Source: Fibrobacteraceae bacterium
Lineage (GTDB): Bacteria; Fibrobacterota; Fibrobacteria; Fibrobacterales; Fibrobacteraceae
Direction: 5' to 3'
Assembly (NCBI GenBank): GCA_017625775.1
Contig: JAGAKE010000023.1
Coordinates: 1-59,686, forward strand
DNA length: 59,686 nucleotides
The translations under genes and the position numbers were made by a program. Below the pieces are notes generated by a model. The model did no database searches. It was given only the letters and a program-made list of their open reading frames with translations, and had not been told where the DNA came from. Of the stretch, positions 6,007-16,058 are shown one piece after another. Position 1 is the stretch's first letter. Each line of letters opens with the position of its first letter.

Positions 6007-6034
6007 ATAACTTTTCAAGTATATGGAATTTATA

Positions 6035-7891
6035 TTATTGAATTCCAATAAGACTTAAATCACGAACAGCCCCTTTATCGGCAGAAGAAGCCATCGCAGC
6101 ATAAGCCTGAAGTGCTTTAGAAACAACGCGGTTACGATTTTCCGGCTTCCAAGCTTTTGCTCCACGAGATTCCATTTCTTGACGACGAGCAAGAAGTTCC
6201 TCATCGGTAAGACCAACATTGATTTTACGGTTTGGAATATCGATTTCAATAAGATCGCCTGTACGAACGAGCCCTATATTACCTTTATTTGCCGCTTCTG
6301 GGCTAGCATGTCCTATAGAAAGACCGCTAGTACCACCAGAGAAACGACCATCTGTTAATAAGGCGCATGATTTTCCAAGTCCCATGCTCTTTAAGTAGCT
6401 CGTTGGGTAAAGCATTTCTTGCATTCCTGGGCCGCCCTTAGGACCTTCATAGCGAATGATAACGACATCACCAGCTTTGACTTTGCCGCCTAAAATGCCT
6501 TCTACTGCGTCTTCCTGGCTTTCAAAAACAATAGCTTTTCCTGTGAAATTCCAAATGGATTCATCGACGCCAGCAGTTTTAACAATGCAGCCATCTAATG
6601 CTAAATTTCCGTAAAGAACAGCAAGCCCACCGTCTTTAGTGTAAGCGTGAGCTGCATCGCGAATGGCTCCTTTTTCTCTGTCTAAATCGTGAGATTCGTA
6701 GAATGTATTTTGAGAAAATGCAGTTAAATTGAATTTTCTTGCAGGACCAGCTAAATAACGTTGCTTGACTTCTTCAGAAGGATTTTGCATTAAATCGTTG
6801 GCTTGAATAGCTTCGCCCATAGTGTTGGCATGAACTGTGTAAGTATCTTTATGAATAAGTCCCATTCGATCTAATTCAGCTAAAATGCCAAAAATTCCAC
6901 CAGCACGATTCACCTGTTCAATGTGAATATTATGGACTGTTGGAGCTACTTTACACAAGCAAGGAGTATTTCTTGAAAGTAAATCAATATCTTTCATTGT
7001 AAAATCAACTTGCGCTTCTTGTGCTACAGCTAGTAAATGGAGAACTGTATTAGAACTTCCACCCATAGCAATATCAAGACGCATGGCGTTTTCAAATGCT
7101 TTTTTTGTAGCAATACTTCTTGGAAGAACAGAAGTGTCATTTTCGTCGTAGTAACGTTTACAAAGTTCTACAATTCGCTTTCCAGCCATTTCAAATAATT
7201 TTTTTCTTTCAGCGTGAGTTGCTACGATAGTTCCATTGCCTGGTAAAGAAAGCCCGAGTGCTTCTGTGAGTGAGTTCATGGAATTGGCAGTAAACATTCC
7301 TGAGCAACTTCCGCAAGTAGGGCAGGCTGCGTTTTCTATAGCTTTAGATTGTTCATCGGATACGTTTGGATTTGCAGAATCAATCATTGCATCAATTAAA
7401 TCAAGCGCCCGATCTGAGCCATCTTCATTTTGAACGTGACCAGCTTCCATTGGCCCTCCTGATACAAAAATGGCTGGAATATTTAAACGCATTGCAGCCA
7501 TTAACATACCCGGAGTCACTTTATCACAGTTAGAAATACAAACAAGGGCGTCGGCGCAATGAGCGTTTGCCATGTATTCAACTGAGTCAGCAATTAAATC
7601 ACGAGATGGAAGACTGTAAAGCATTCCGCCATGTCCCATAGCGATTCCATCATCTACAGCGATAGTTCCCGTTTCTTTAGCGACTCCGCCAGCTTTTTCA
7701 ATTTCTCTAGCCACTAACTGCCCGAGGTCTTTTAGATGAACATGTCCAGGAACAAATTGAGTGAAACTATTGATAACAGCAATAACAGGCTTTCCAAAAT
7801 CAGATTCCTTGGTTCCTGTAGCACGCCAGAGCGCACGAGCCCCAGCCATTTCACGGCCTTCAATGGTTGTTAAAGAGCGAAGTTTAGGCAT
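6035..7891 (-). CDS. ilvD: Dihydroxy-acid dehydratase
   Basis: At 618 residues this is full length for IlvD (E. coli 616). The enzyme dehydrates dihydroxyisovalerate and dihydroxymethylvalerate in valine, leucine and isoleucine synthesis, using an iron-sulfur cluster. [13 protein letters not shown] (Cys122) and [12 protein letters not shown] (cysteines 190-196) are the cluster and signature motifs; [20 protein letters not shown] near the C-terminus is the second family signature. The start is set by AAAGGAA six bases before the ATG. It stands alone between the accessory region and a divergent DUF5662 gene, with a terminator just past the stop. Codon use is AT-rich like the core genome. No anomaly is seen. 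Confidence 0.98.
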   Translation of the reverse strand: MPKLRSLTTIEGREMAGARALWRATGTKESDFGKPVIAVINSFTQFVPGHVHLKDLGQLVAREIEKAGGVAKETGTIAVDDGIAMGHGGMLYSLPSRDLIADSVEYMANAHCADALVCISNCDKVTPGMLMAAMRLNIPAIFVSGGPMEAGHVQNEDGSDRALDLIDAMIDSANPNVSDEQSKAIENAACPTCGSCSGMFTANSMNSLTEALGLSLPGNGTIVATHAERKKLFEMAGKRIVELCKRYYDENDTSVLPRSIATKKAFENAMRLDIAMGGSSNTVLHLLAVAQEAQVDFTMKDIDLLSRNTPCLCKVAPTVHNIHIEQVNRAGGIFGILAELDRMGLIHKDTYTVHANTMGEAIQANDLMQNPSEEVKQRYLAGPARKFNLTAFSQNTFYESHDLDREKGAIRDAAHAYTKDGGLAVLYGNLALDGCIVKTAGVDESIWNFTGKAIVFESQEDAVEGILGGKVKAGDVVIIRYEGPKGGPGMQEMLYPTSYLKSMGLGKSCALLTDGRFSGGTSGLSIGHASPEAANKGNIGLVRTGDLIEIDIPNRKINVGLTDEELLARRQEMESRGAKAWKPENRNRVVSKALQAYAAMASSADKGAVRDLSLIGIQ

Positions 7892-8071
7892 GATATATTC
7901 CTTTGTTTAATGGGCTAATTTATATGCCCGAAAAAATCATTGATAATTTAGCAATTTGTTTAGTAAACTTAAATTTCTTTTTCAGATAGTTGCCTTTATT
8001 TGATTCTTCTTTAAAAGATTTTTATTTTTTTTGAAACCAATAATTTTTTTGATTTCTTTTTAGGGTGAATA

Positions 8072-8611
8072 ATGGCATTCTTTCCGCTGAAGCATTTTTT
8101 AACAATTACTCGACATCGTCATGAGGTGATAAAGCTTTGTTTTAAAGCAGGTATTGGTTTTCAAGGTTTATTTCACGATTTATCAAAATTTAGTTTAGTA
8201 GAATTTCTTCCGGGCGCTAAATACTATTCAGGAAATCAATCTCCCAATAATGGAGAACGTCTAGATAAAGGTTATAGTTTAGCTTGGATGCATCATAAAG
8301 GAAGAAATAAACATCATTTTGAATTTTGGTATGATTACGATATGGTTACCAAACAAATTGTGCCTATGCCGATGCCGGATAAATATATCAAGGAAATGTT
8401 TTGTGATAGAGTAGCAGCTTCCAAAACTTATAATCCTAAAACTTATACAAACGAATCGCCCTTGCAATACCTTTTAAAAGGAAATCATAAAGACAAAATG
8501 ACCTCCGATACTTATGGGAAAATTTTGTATTTACTTCAAATGCTTGCAGAAAAAGGCGAATACGAAACGTTGAAGTTTATGAAAAATAGTAAGAAATTGC
8601 CTATTGCCTAA
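8072..8611 (+). CDS. DUF5662 family protein
   Basis: A 179-residue protein matching the DUF5662 family in length and pattern. It opens with a His-rich helix (TRHRHEVIKLCFKAG) followed by GLFHDLSKFS, which has a His-Asp pair (35-36) like a metal site, then WMHHKGRNKHHFEFW. The conserved His/Asp residues suggest an HD-like metal-binding fold, but no activity is established. It has no signal peptide or membrane segment. A Shine-Dalgarno (AGGGTG) precedes the ATG. It is divergent from ilvD and 23 nt upstream of a LysE-type transporter, possibly in the same transcript. Confidence 0.8.
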   Translation: MAFFPLKHFLTITRHRHEVIKLCFKAGIGFQGLFHDLSKFSLVEFLPGAKYYSGNQSPNNGERLDKGYSLAWMHHKGRNKHHFEFWYDYDMVTKQIVPMPMPDKYIKEMFCDRVAASKTYNPKTYTNESPLQYLLKGNHKDKMTSDTYGKILYLLQMLAEKGEYETLKFMKNSKKLPIA

Positions 8612-8634
8612 ATTCTATTTTCTAAATTCAAAAT

Positions 8635-9240
8635 ATGATTTCATTCTTTTTAATGTCATTAGTGGTAGCGCTTTCCCCTGGGCCAGATAATTTATTTGTG
8701 CTAATGCAAAGTGCTGCATTTGGGCGACATGCTGGATTCTGTGTGATTGGAGGCATTTCCTTAGGAATTATCATTCAAGTAATTCTTCAAATTTCTGGGT
8801 TATCCATTTTGATCACTCATTCTCCGACAGCATTCTTTATTTTGCAATGTTTGGGAGCTTGTTATTTGCTTTATTTGGCTTATCTTTCTTTTCGTTTTGC
8901 CTCTGCATCTAATTATGAAAAAAAGGCGACAGAACTATCTAATAAAGCACTTTTTCGACGCGGACTTTTAATGAATCTTTCTAATCCTAAAGCCGTTCTA
9001 TTTTTACTTTCTTTTTTACCGCCAGCCGTTAATACATCTTTATCAATTTCACCAAGCCTTCAAATTGCTCTATTAGGAACAATGTTTTTATTATCTACCT
9101 GGGTTGTTTTTGGCTCTATTGCATTTTTAGCAGGAAGTTTGAAACCTTTTCTAGTAAATCATCCAAAAGTCGAAGTGAATCTACAACGCCTTTCTGGAGT
9201 TGTTTTTGTAATTTTAGCGATTTCTCTTTTCTTAACTTAA
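8635..9240 (+). CDS. LysE/RhtB-family amino-acid exporter
   Basis: The 201-residue protein is hydrophobic throughout with about six membrane helices. The N-terminal SPGPDNLFVLMQSAAFGRHAG is the LysE/RhtB signature, and GLLMNLSNPKAVLFLLSFLPP is the second conserved loop. The family exports amino acids or derivatives by proton antiport; the substrate here is unknown. The start has no Shine-Dalgarno; TAAATT (8623-8628) lies exactly 6 nt before the ATG, an arrangement shared with several other genes in the window. It ends 3 nt from the convergent M23 peptidase gene. Confidence 0.93.
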   Translation: MISFFLMSLVVALSPGPDNLFVLMQSAAFGRHAGFCVIGGISLGIIIQVILQISGLSILITHSPTAFFILQCLGACYLLYLAYLSFRFASASNYEKKATELSNKALFRRGLLMNLSNPKAVLFLLSFLPPAVNTSLSISPSLQIALLGTMFLLSTWVVFGSIAFLAGSLKPFLVNHPKVEVNLQRLSGVVFVILAISLFLT

Positions 9241-9243
9241 ATT

Positions 9244-10239
9244 TTAAGAACAACGCAAGCGTTGACCAATTCTCAAAACTGAATTTCTTTTAATTCCGTT
9301 TAATTTGCATAGCCTTTGAACGGAAATTCCATACATTCTAGCAATTTTCCCAAGAGTATCGCCTTTTTTTACGCGATAAATTCTGTACTTAGATAATTCT
9401 GATTGAATAATGTCATAATCAGATTCTAATTCAGAAATAGCGATTTCTGAGTTATTAGCTAACACGGTTCCTTCGGCAAAGTCAAAAACTAAAGAAGGAT
9501 CAATAGGCATTTTTTTGTAGGTGATTTCAAAATGCAAATGAGAACCTGTAGAGCGCCCTGTATTTCCACCTTTTCCGATTAATTGACCTGAATAAACTTT
9601 TTCTCCATATTTAACAAGGCGTTTTGAAAGATGAGCATAAACAGTTCTTGTTCCATTGTCATGTTCAAGTACAATATAGTGGCCGTAACCACGGCGTTCA
9701 TAAGCAGCTTTTACCACGCGACCTGAAAATGCAGCCAAAATTGAATCGCCTTTATAAACTTTAACATCAATACCTTTATGCATTCTGTAAGAGCGAATTC
9801 CATAAGGAGAAGTTATGCGCACCGCACGTCCAGTTGGAAGGGTTGCATTTTCAAAACGAAGAAAAGAAGTAGGTTCTAATCTATCTTTTGAAATAGGGGA
9901 TTCTGATTGAGCTAATGCACTTTGTGGTTCGCTATCTAATGTTTCTGAAGCGTAATTAGAGTGATTGCTTTCGTTTTCTAAAGAATCTGCTAAAGCAGCG
10001 GCTTCTTCATGTTCTGGTTCTACTTCTTCTTTTTGGAGAAAAATTTGAGGTTCTTGGAGATTTTCTTCTTCTGCGGTCTCAAAAGACAAAAGTTTTTTCA
10101 AAAAAGTTGAAGCACTTTCTTCATTTGATTCTTGAATGTCGATATTTTGTTTTTCAACATGACGCTTCCCTGTATGTGCATAAGTCAAAGAAAAAGTAAT
10201 GCACAAAACATTTAGTAGAATCAAGAATCGTAGAATCAT
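9244..10239 (-). CDS. M23 (LytM) peptidase with C-terminal LysM domain
   Basis: The 331-residue protein starts with a signal peptide (about 1-21), followed by an acidic, low-complexity region to about 125. The M23 domain spans about 138-245 and has all zinc and catalytic residues: His154 and Asp158 (HKGID), His203 (YAHL) and His236 (SHLHFE). A LysM peptidoglycan-binding motif closes the protein (about 286-331, YRVKKGDTLGKIARMYGIS). It should cut peptide cross-links of peptidoglycan in the periplasm, or act as an amidase activator like NlpD/EnvC; complete zinc ligands favour an active enzyme. LysM after rather than before the M23 domain is the less common order. It is divergent from glyQS. Confidence 0.93.
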   Translation of the reverse strand: MILRFLILLNVLCITFSLTYAHTGKRHVEKQNIDIQESNEESASTFLKKLLSFETAEEENLQEPQIFLQKEEVEPEHEEAAALADSLENESNHSNYASETLDSEPQSALAQSESPISKDRLEPTSFLRFENATLPTGRAVRITSPYGIRSYRMHKGIDVKVYKGDSILAAFSGRVVKAAYERRGYGHYIVLEHDNGTRTVYAHLSKRLVKYGEKVYSGQLIGKGGNTGRSTGSHLHFEITYKKMPIDPSLVFDFAEGTVLANNSEIAISELESDYDIIQSELSKYRIYRVKKGDTLGKIARMYGISVQRLCKLNGIKRNSVLRIGQRLRCS

Positions 10240-10321
10240 AGCTAAACGATAGAAATTTTTTCAAAAATGGTTAGAGAATACTTATATTTGGTCGGTAAAA
10301 CTTTACATTAAAGGAATAATT

Positions 10322-11734
10322 ATGGCAAAAAAAGTTCAAGATGCTCTAAAAGACATTGTTTCTCTTTGCAAACGCCGTGGCTTTATTTTCCCAGGTTCGG
10401 AAATATATGATGGCCTTGCTAATACGTGGGATTATGGTCCGTATGGTATTGAATTAAAACGCAACATTAAGAACCTTTGGTGGAAAAAGTTTGTTTCTTC
10501 TCGTTCTGATGTGCTTGGTTTAGATAGCTCCATTCTTTTAAATCCGAAAGTTTGGGTTGCTTCTGGTCACGTGGGGAATTTTTCCGATCCTTTAGTTGAC
10601 TGTAAAGCTTGTCGTGAACGCTTTCGTGCAGACCAACTTTTAGAGGAAAAACTCGGTGATGGTGCTGCTGCTGGCAAAAATTTTGAAGAAATTGATGCCA
10701 TGATGAAAGAACACGCTATTGAGTGTCCTAGCTGTGGTAAATCTGATTGGACTGAACCAAGAGCCTTTAACCTCATGTTCCAGACTGAAATTGGTGTCGT
10801 TGAAGGAGCTGGCAATAAGGTTTATTTGCGCCCAGAAACGGCTCAAGGTATTTTTATTAATTTCAAAAATATCATGGACAATGTTCGTCCAAAAATCCCA
10901 TTTGGAGTGGGGCAAATCGGAAAATCATTCCGCAATGAAATTACACCAGGTAACTTTATTTTTAGAACTCGCGAATTTGAACAAATGGAACTTGAATTTT
11001 TCTGCGAACCAGGAACTGAAGTAGAATGGTACAATTATTGGAAATCATTCTGCATGAAATGGCTCGTTGAAGAACTTGGTGTTACAGAAAATAAAATTCG
11101 TTTGCGCGAACACGCTAAAGAAGAACTTTCTCACTATTCAAACGGCACAAGTGATATTGAATACGAATTTCCTTTTGGTTGGGGTGAACTCTGGGGAATT
11201 GCAAGCCGCACAGATTATGACTTGAAACAACACCAAGCTCATTCTCGCGTAAAGCAAGAATATTTTGATGCGGTAAATAATAAGCGTTATATTCCTTATG
11301 TTGTAGAACCTTCTCTTGGAGTGGATCGCTTATTGCTAGTTCTTCTTTGCGATGCGTATGAAGTTGAAAAACTTGAAAATGACGAACGCACGGTAATGCA
11401 TTTCCATCCAAGTATTGCTCCAGTAAAAGCGGCAGTTCTTCCATTGGTAAAAAAAGGAAAAGTTAAAGAAAAAGCTGAAGAAATTTTCCAGAAATTAATC
11501 AAGCATTGGAATGTTGAATACGATGAAACACAATCCATTGGTAAGCGTTATCGTCGTCAAGATGAACTCGGAACTCCATATTGCATTACGGTTGATTTCG
11601 ATACTGTAGGCGAAGGCGAAAGCGATGCTTCTAAGTTAGGTTATGTGACTGTTCGTGAACGTGATTCTATGAAACAGGAACTTGTTAAAATTGAAGATCT
11701 TGAAGCTTATTTAGCAGAAAAGATTGGATACTAA
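10322..11734 (+). CDS. glyQS: Glycyl-tRNA synthetase, single-chain type
   Basis: The 470-residue class II synthetase charges tRNA-Gly. [20 protein letters not shown] is the usual start of the single-chain (alpha2) form, and [24 protein letters not shown] and [10 protein letters not shown] are class II motifs. Two CxxC pairs (CKACRERF and CPSCGKS) look like zinc ligands in the insertion. The C-terminal anticodon-binding domain begins near residue 360 ([15 protein letters not shown]). AAGGAA precedes the ATG at normal spacing, and a strong terminator follows the stop. Length is normal; no T-box leader is visible upstream. Confidence 0.98.
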   Translation: MAKKVQDALKDIVSLCKRRGFIFPGSEIYDGLANTWDYGPYGIELKRNIKNLWWKKFVSSRSDVLGLDSSILLNPKVWVASGHVGNFSDPLVDCKACRERFRADQLLEEKLGDGAAAGKNFEEIDAMMKEHAIECPSCGKSDWTEPRAFNLMFQTEIGVVEGAGNKVYLRPETAQGIFINFKNIMDNVRPKIPFGVGQIGKSFRNEITPGNFIFRTREFEQMELEFFCEPGTEVEWYNYWKSFCMKWLVEELGVTENKIRLREHAKEELSHYSNGTSDIEYEFPFGWGELWGIASRTDYDLKQHQAHSRVKQEYFDAVNNKRYIPYVVEPSLGVDRLLLVLLCDAYEVEKLENDERTVMHFHPSIAPVKAAVLPLVKKGKVKEKAEEIFQKLIKHWNVEYDETQSIGKRYRRQDELGTPYCITVDFDTVGEGESDASKLGYVTVRERDSMKQELVKIEDLEAYLAEKIGY

Positions 11735-11738
11735 AAAT

Positions 11739-11768
11739 AAAAAAGGAAACCGTTCGGTTTCCTTTTTT
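11739..11768 (+). terminator. Intrinsic terminator of glyQS
   Basis: AAAAAAGGAAACCG (11739-11752) is the perfect inverse of CGGTTTCCTTTTTT (11755-11768), a hairpin ending in six T, 4 nt after the stop. Confidence 0.9.
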
Positions 11769-11773
11769 ATTTG

Positions 11774-11796
11774 CCCCGCCGGCGTAGCCGGCGGGG
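11774..11796. terminator. GC-rich hairpin with GGCGTAGCC core
   Basis: CCCCGCCGGC (11774-11783) pairs perfectly with GCCGGCGGGG (11787-11796) around a GTA loop. It lies between the glyQS terminator and the end of the convergent DUF748 gene and shares the hairpin core seen at 304, 341 and 5944. No good T run follows on either strand. Confidence 0.6.
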
Positions 11797-11811
11797 TATT
11801 TTCTTATAAAA

Positions 11812-13692
11812 TTAATTTTCGGTAGTTTGAGATTGAGTAGATTTTTGAGAAGTATTGCTAGCCTCTTCTGTTGAATCGCCTAAAATAGCATCAACTGGAG
11901 CCGTCAACAATTTAGTAGGAGTAAGCGCTACCTTAATAATCAAATTAGAGAACGTTTTCCAAATAATTTTCCCGAAAGAAAATTCTGGGTCTGTAATATT
12001 TCCTTTCACAGGCAAATCAATTGATATTTGGTCTTTTCTGTCTTTAAGTAAGTAGAGTCCGACTTTCATAGGAATTGAAAATTCTGGTTCAATATTTTTC
12101 AGTTTATCATCAACTTCTAATTTATGAATCAGCACTTTGTTCACACTATTTAAATTATTGTTTTTTATATCGGTATCACTACTAAAATCAAGAGTTCCTT
12201 TTTTCAGAGGAAAACCGGTATAATGAATAGAATAAGGAGAGAATGGTTGTAAAGCCATTTGAGAAATTTTCAAATTCAAATTCATCGTAGTTAAATCACT
12301 AGGAGAACCCCTAAAATTCATGGATAATGTTCCACTTTTCGGGAAATTTAAGCTAACAGCAATTCCCATTTTTTGCATATCAATGTTTTCGCCAGAAACT
12401 TTAATATTTTGAATGGTATAATGCATTGGCTTTTTAATTGAATAATCGTTAAGCGTAAAAGCTACATCAGAAATGCTTAATTTTTTAAGAGAAATATCAG
12501 GCATTTTTTCTGATTCTTTAGAAGGAACGGTAGTTTCTGTTTTAGCAGTTTTAGCTTCTGAAATCTTATTAGAGTCATTTGGCGTTTCAGAATTCGTAGA
12601 ATCTTTTGTTTGTTTTAATAAAAGAGCGACATTTGTGGTTTTTGGCAAAATATCAAAATGGGCGTTCACTCCTTGAATCACCAGAGAATCTATTGGAATT
12701 TTATTTTCTTCTAAAGAAATTCCACTAAATCCTGTTTCAAATTTTTCAAGCTTATAACTTCCGCCTGCCGATTCTAAAACTTCCACTTCTTTTACTTTTA
12801 CTTGGCCATCAATTTTTGTTGCAAGAGGAGCTTCTAATGAACCATCTGCAAGAATATTGAAATTCACTTTCCCTTTTAAAGAATCAATTTGTAAAATAGA
12901 AGCCGCTATAGAGTAAACATTTTGCAAATCAAATTCATCAAGGCTAGTTTCTACTTTAAATTTTCCATTATCTAAGTTCAAATCAGTATTTAAATCGAAG
13001 GTTCCGCCTTGAGGAAATTTTGCAGAAACAAAAACAGAAGTCTCTGGTTTTTTACTACTAAATTTTGGGATTTTTACTTGAATTTCTTGAACCGATAAAT
13101 TTCTCTTCAATTTTAAATCTGTATAGCTCACAGAGGTATTTTGAATATTGATATTTTCTAAAAGAACATAAATAGGAAGTGTTTGCAAAGGGTTTGTAAA
13201 AGAAGGAGCTAAAGAATCATTCTTCGAAGTATTAATTGTCGTTGAATCATTTATGTTTTGAACTTCTATAACTGCAGTAGAATCTAAAATCGAGTCTTTT
13301 GAGGCATCTACGCTAAATCTACTTAAAATATCAGAAAAGTTAAATTGATCGCCTTGTTGAACGACATTAGCTCTAAAACCATTTAACGTAAAATATTGAA
13401 GTTTCGCTGTTTTTGTCAAAAGAGCCAAAGGGGAAATATTCAAAGAGAGATTATCCCAACCAAGAAATTCGGCTTTTGCATCTTGTTCGAGCAAAGAAAA
13501 ACCATTCAAGTGAATTTCCAAGGCTAAGAGATTCCAATGAAAGTCTTTAATTTTAACCTGTCGCCCAATCCACTCATTAGAATGTTTTTCAATGTAATTT
13601 GCTGCAATTGGTGGAAGTGCAAATTGCAAGAAAAGGAAAATTACGAAGACGAGAACTAAAATAACTGCTAAAATTTTTTTGAATATCTTCAT
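11812..13692 (-). CDS. DUF748 / AsmA-like envelope protein
   Basis: I take the ATG at 13692 (MKIFKKILAVILVLVFV), because it begins the membrane anchor; the upstream extension is not convincing. The 626-residue protein has one N-terminal membrane helix (about 4-24), then a long beta-rich region. NEWIGRQVKIKDFHWNLLALEIHLNGFSL-type residues after the anchor are typical of DUF748, a relative of AsmA/TamB proteins that span or bridge the periplasm and are linked to lipid transport to the outer membrane. A Ser/Thr/Lys-rich spacer (around 370-400) splits two beta-rich halves. Exact function is unknown. Its start is close to the divergent tcdA start. Confidence 0.8.
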   Translation of the reverse strand: MKIFKKILAVILVLVFVIFLFLQFALPPIAANYIEKHSNEWIGRQVKIKDFHWNLLALEIHLNGFSLLEQDAKAEFLGWDNLSLNISPLALLTKTAKLQYFTLNGFRANVVQQGDQFNFSDILSRFSVDASKDSILDSTAVIEVQNINDSTTINTSKNDSLAPSFTNPLQTLPIYVLLENINIQNTSVSYTDLKLKRNLSVQEIQVKIPKFSSKKPETSVFVSAKFPQGGTFDLNTDLNLDNGKFKVETSLDEFDLQNVYSIAASILQIDSLKGKVNFNILADGSLEAPLATKIDGQVKVKEVEVLESAGGSYKLEKFETGFSGISLEENKIPIDSLVIQGVNAHFDILPKTTNVALLLKQTKDSTNSETPNDSNKISEAKTAKTETTVPSKESEKMPDISLKKLSISDVAFTLNDYSIKKPMHYTIQNIKVSGENIDMQKMGIAVSLNFPKSGTLSMNFRGSPSDLTTMNLNLKISQMALQPFSPYSIHYTGFPLKKGTLDFSSDTDIKNNNLNSVNKVLIHKLEVDDKLKNIEPEFSIPMKVGLYLLKDRKDQISIDLPVKGNITDPEFSFGKIIWKTFSNLIIKVALTPTKLLTAPVDAILGDSTEEASNTSQKSTQSQTTEN

Positions 13693-13761
13693 GCCTAAAA
13701 AAATAAATAATTCCAATGGAATGAAATATTTTTTTTCAATAAGGAATATTAAATTTGTGAT

Positions 13762-14481
13762 ATGCAAGATGATTTTTTTAAGAGATTAGAGCCATTGTAC
13801 GGAACTACAGGACTTTCTCAAATAGCTCAAGCTAAAGTGATATTATTTGGTGTAGGTGGAGTAGGGAGTTGGTGTGCTGAAGCTTTAGTTCGCTCAGGTA
13901 TTAAAAATTTAACACTTGTTGATCCAGACCAGGTTGTAGAGTCAAATGTAAACAGGCAGCTTCCCGCTTCAAAAGAAACGCTTGGAGAATATAAGGTGGA
14001 GGTTCTGGCTAGGCGTTTATCTCAACTTTTACCTGACCTTTCGATTCAACCAAATACTTCTCGTTATACAAAAGATACTTCAAGTTCATTTGATTTAAAA
14101 AGTTATGACATTATTATAGATGCAATAGATTCTTTAACCGACAAAGTAAATTTAATTTTAACAGCAAATCAATTAGCAATTCCTATTTTTTCTTCATTAG
14201 GAGCTGCCGGCCGAATTGACCCTTCAAAAATTCGTCATGCCGATATTTGGGAAAGCTCAGGTTGCCCGTTAGGAAAAAATCTTCGAGCCATTTTACGAAA
14301 AAATAATTTTGCAGGCAATTTTCAAGTAGTTTTCAGCCAAGAAACTCCTAGAGTTGGTTATGCAAAGTCAGAAAAAAAAGGAGATAAACCTATTTTAGGA
14401 AGTGTTATAACAGTAACAGCTTCTTTTGGAATGACTTTAGCATCGCTTGTATTAAACCATTTAGCATTTGAAAATCATTGA
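13762..14481 (+). CDS. tcdA: tRNA threonylcarbamoyladenosine dehydratase (TcdA/YgdL)
   Basis: A 239-residue ThiF/E1-like protein. VILFGVGGVGSWCAEALVRSG is the ATP-binding glycine motif, LTLVDPDQVVESNVNRQLPA carries the E1-like Asp and Asn-Arg residues, and the N-terminal RLEPLYGTTGL matches TcdA rather than MoeB or ThiF. TcdA cyclises t6A37 of ANN-reading tRNAs to ct6A using ATP. It is slightly shorter than E. coli TcdA (268), mainly at the C-terminus. The start lacks a Shine-Dalgarno; TAAATT (13750-13755) lies 6 nt before the ATG. Confidence 0.9.
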   Translation: MQDDFFKRLEPLYGTTGLSQIAQAKVILFGVGGVGSWCAEALVRSGIKNLTLVDPDQVVESNVNRQLPASKETLGEYKVEVLARRLSQLLPDLSIQPNTSRYTKDTSSSFDLKSYDIIIDAIDSLTDKVNLILTANQLAIPIFSSLGAAGRIDPSKIRHADIWESSGCPLGKNLRAILRKNNFAGNFQVVFSQETPRVGYAKSEKKGDKPILGSVITVTASFGMTLASLVLNHLAFENH

Positions 14482-14543
14482 TTCATATTGTTTGACATAG
14501 TTATAATTAACTACTTTATTCGTAATCATTTAAGGAGTTTAAA

Positions 14544-16019
14544 ATGAAAATTCTATTTCTTTTATTTTTCTTTGTAACATGCGTTCAAGCAGATATTATA
14601 AAAGATGGAAATTTTTTAAATCCAATCGGGAAACTCCAAGCCGAAAATATTGAAATAGCAACTTATTTACCTGCCGCAAAAAAAGTTTTCGCCATAGGTG
14701 GTTCCACTCTTTATGAATTAGATATTTCAAATCCTGAAAATCCCAAAATTTTTAAGCAAACAAAACTTCCCTGGAATGCTTCAAGCATAGCTGCTTCAAA
14801 AAATAAATTAGCCATCGCCTTTCCTGGAAATTTCAAAGAAGGAATTTTACGCCTTTATTCATTTACAGATTCGCTTATTTTAGAACAAGAAATAAAAACT
14901 TGTAGTGGGTTAGATATGGTTACGTTTTCTCCAAATGGGAATTTTTTGTTAGGGGCATGCGAAGGTTCTCCTAGCGATGATTTTTCTGAAGATCCTGAAG
15001 GAGGCGTTTTGTATTTATCGCTAGAAAACTCAAAAAATACTCCAGAATTTTTATCATTTAATCATTTGGATTCGGCTCGTTTAATTTCTTTAGGCGTTCG
15101 TAAAATTGGAGAATCCTCTTTTTTTAACTCTCTTGAGCCAGAATATATCACAATAGCTTCTGATTCAAAAACTGCTTGGGTGAGTCTTCAAGAAAATAAC
15201 GCCTTAGCTAAAATAGACTTATCAAAAAAACAAATCACTGATGTATTCCCACTAGGCGTTCTTGATCATAGCAAAGACTCCAATACGATAGTTATTTCAA
15301 GTTCCGAAGAAATTACTCGAAAAAAACTACCTTTATTAGGAATTCGAGGCCCAGATGGAATTGCATCATTTTCTTTCGGAAATAAATCTTTTGTACTTAC
15401 AGCTAATGAAGGAGCAGATGTTGATTATTCTGCATGGAAGGATTCGCAAAAATGGGAGAAACGTTTGAAGGGGGAAAAATTAGATTCGGCTTGTTTTCAT
15501 GCCGAACCTTTCAAAAATTCAAAAATTAAACTCGCTAAAGACCCATGTTTAAAAAATGAATCAGGAGAATGTTCTGCTTTTTATTCATTTGGAACGCGTT
15601 CAATCAGTCTATTTGATGGAAATAATGGGAAATTACTATGGGATAGTGGAAATTTATTAGAACGTAAAATGGAAAAATTGGCAAAATCCTATTTTAACTG
15701 GAATTCTAAAAAGGGAAAAGTAAAAGTAAATGCAAGAAGTTCTTCTAAAGGAATTGAACCAGAAAATGTCGTCATTGGAGATATTGAGAACCAAAAGTAC
15801 GCTTTTATTGGTTTAGAAAGAATGAGTGGAATTGTGGTTTTTGAATTAGAAAATGGCAAAAATCCACAATATAAAGGATTTTTTATGGATTCATCGGATA
15901 GAGGTCCAGAAGGAATGTTTTTTATCCCTGCCGAAAATTCTCCCACAAAAGAACCATTGCTCATTGTTTGCTACGAATACAGCGGAACCTTTGTAATTTA
16001 CCGAATTTCTCAAAAGTAA
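14544..16019 (+). CDS. Secreted choice-of-anchor-I-type beta-propeller protein
   Basis: The 491-residue protein begins with a signal peptide (MKILFLLFFFVTCVQA). The remainder shows propeller-like repeats of the choice-of-anchor I / phytase-like esterase group: LYELDISNPENPKIF, LLGIRGPDGIASFSF, FVLTANEGADVDYSAW and RGPEGMFFIPAENSP. In relatives this domain occurs in secreted or surface proteins sometimes annotated as alkaline phosphatase-like; no activity can be assigned here. AAGGAG precedes the ATG. It is followed by a second M23 peptidase gene, which has its own promoter. Family call is moderately firm. Confidence 0.8.
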   Translation: MKILFLLFFFVTCVQADIIKDGNFLNPIGKLQAENIEIATYLPAAKKVFAIGGSTLYELDISNPENPKIFKQTKLPWNASSIAASKNKLAIAFPGNFKEGILRLYSFTDSLILEQEIKTCSGLDMVTFSPNGNFLLGACEGSPSDDFSEDPEGGVLYLSLENSKNTPEFLSFNHLDSARLISLGVRKIGESSFFNSLEPEYITIASDSKTAWVSLQENNALAKIDLSKKQITDVFPLGVLDHSKDSNTIVISSSEEITRKKLPLLGIRGPDGIASFSFGNKSFVLTANEGADVDYSAWKDSQKWEKRLKGEKLDSACFHAEPFKNSKIKLAKDPCLKNESGECSAFYSFGTRSISLFDGNNGKLLWDSGNLLERKMEKLAKSYFNWNSKKGKVKVNARSSSKGIEPENVVIGDIENQKYAFIGLERMSGIVVFELENGKNPQYKGFFMDSSDRGPEGMFFIPAENSPTKEPLLIVCYEYSGTFVIYRISQK

Positions 16020-16021
16020 AC

Positions 16022-16050
16022 TTGGATTTTACATCAAACTTTGCTAAATT
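16022..16050 (+). promoter_or_regulatory. Promoter of M23 peptidase gene
   Basis: TTGGAT (16022-16027), a 17-nt spacer and TAAATT (16045-16050) precede the ATG at 16059 by only 8 nt. Transcription would begin almost at the start codon, and no Shine-Dalgarno is present. Confidence 0.6.
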
Positions 16051-16058
16051 ACCCGCCG

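Noticed and set aside
10240..10321. T-box leader for glyQS
   Set aside because: The gap to the divergent gene is only 82 nt, too short for a T-box, and no specifier or antiterminator pattern is present.
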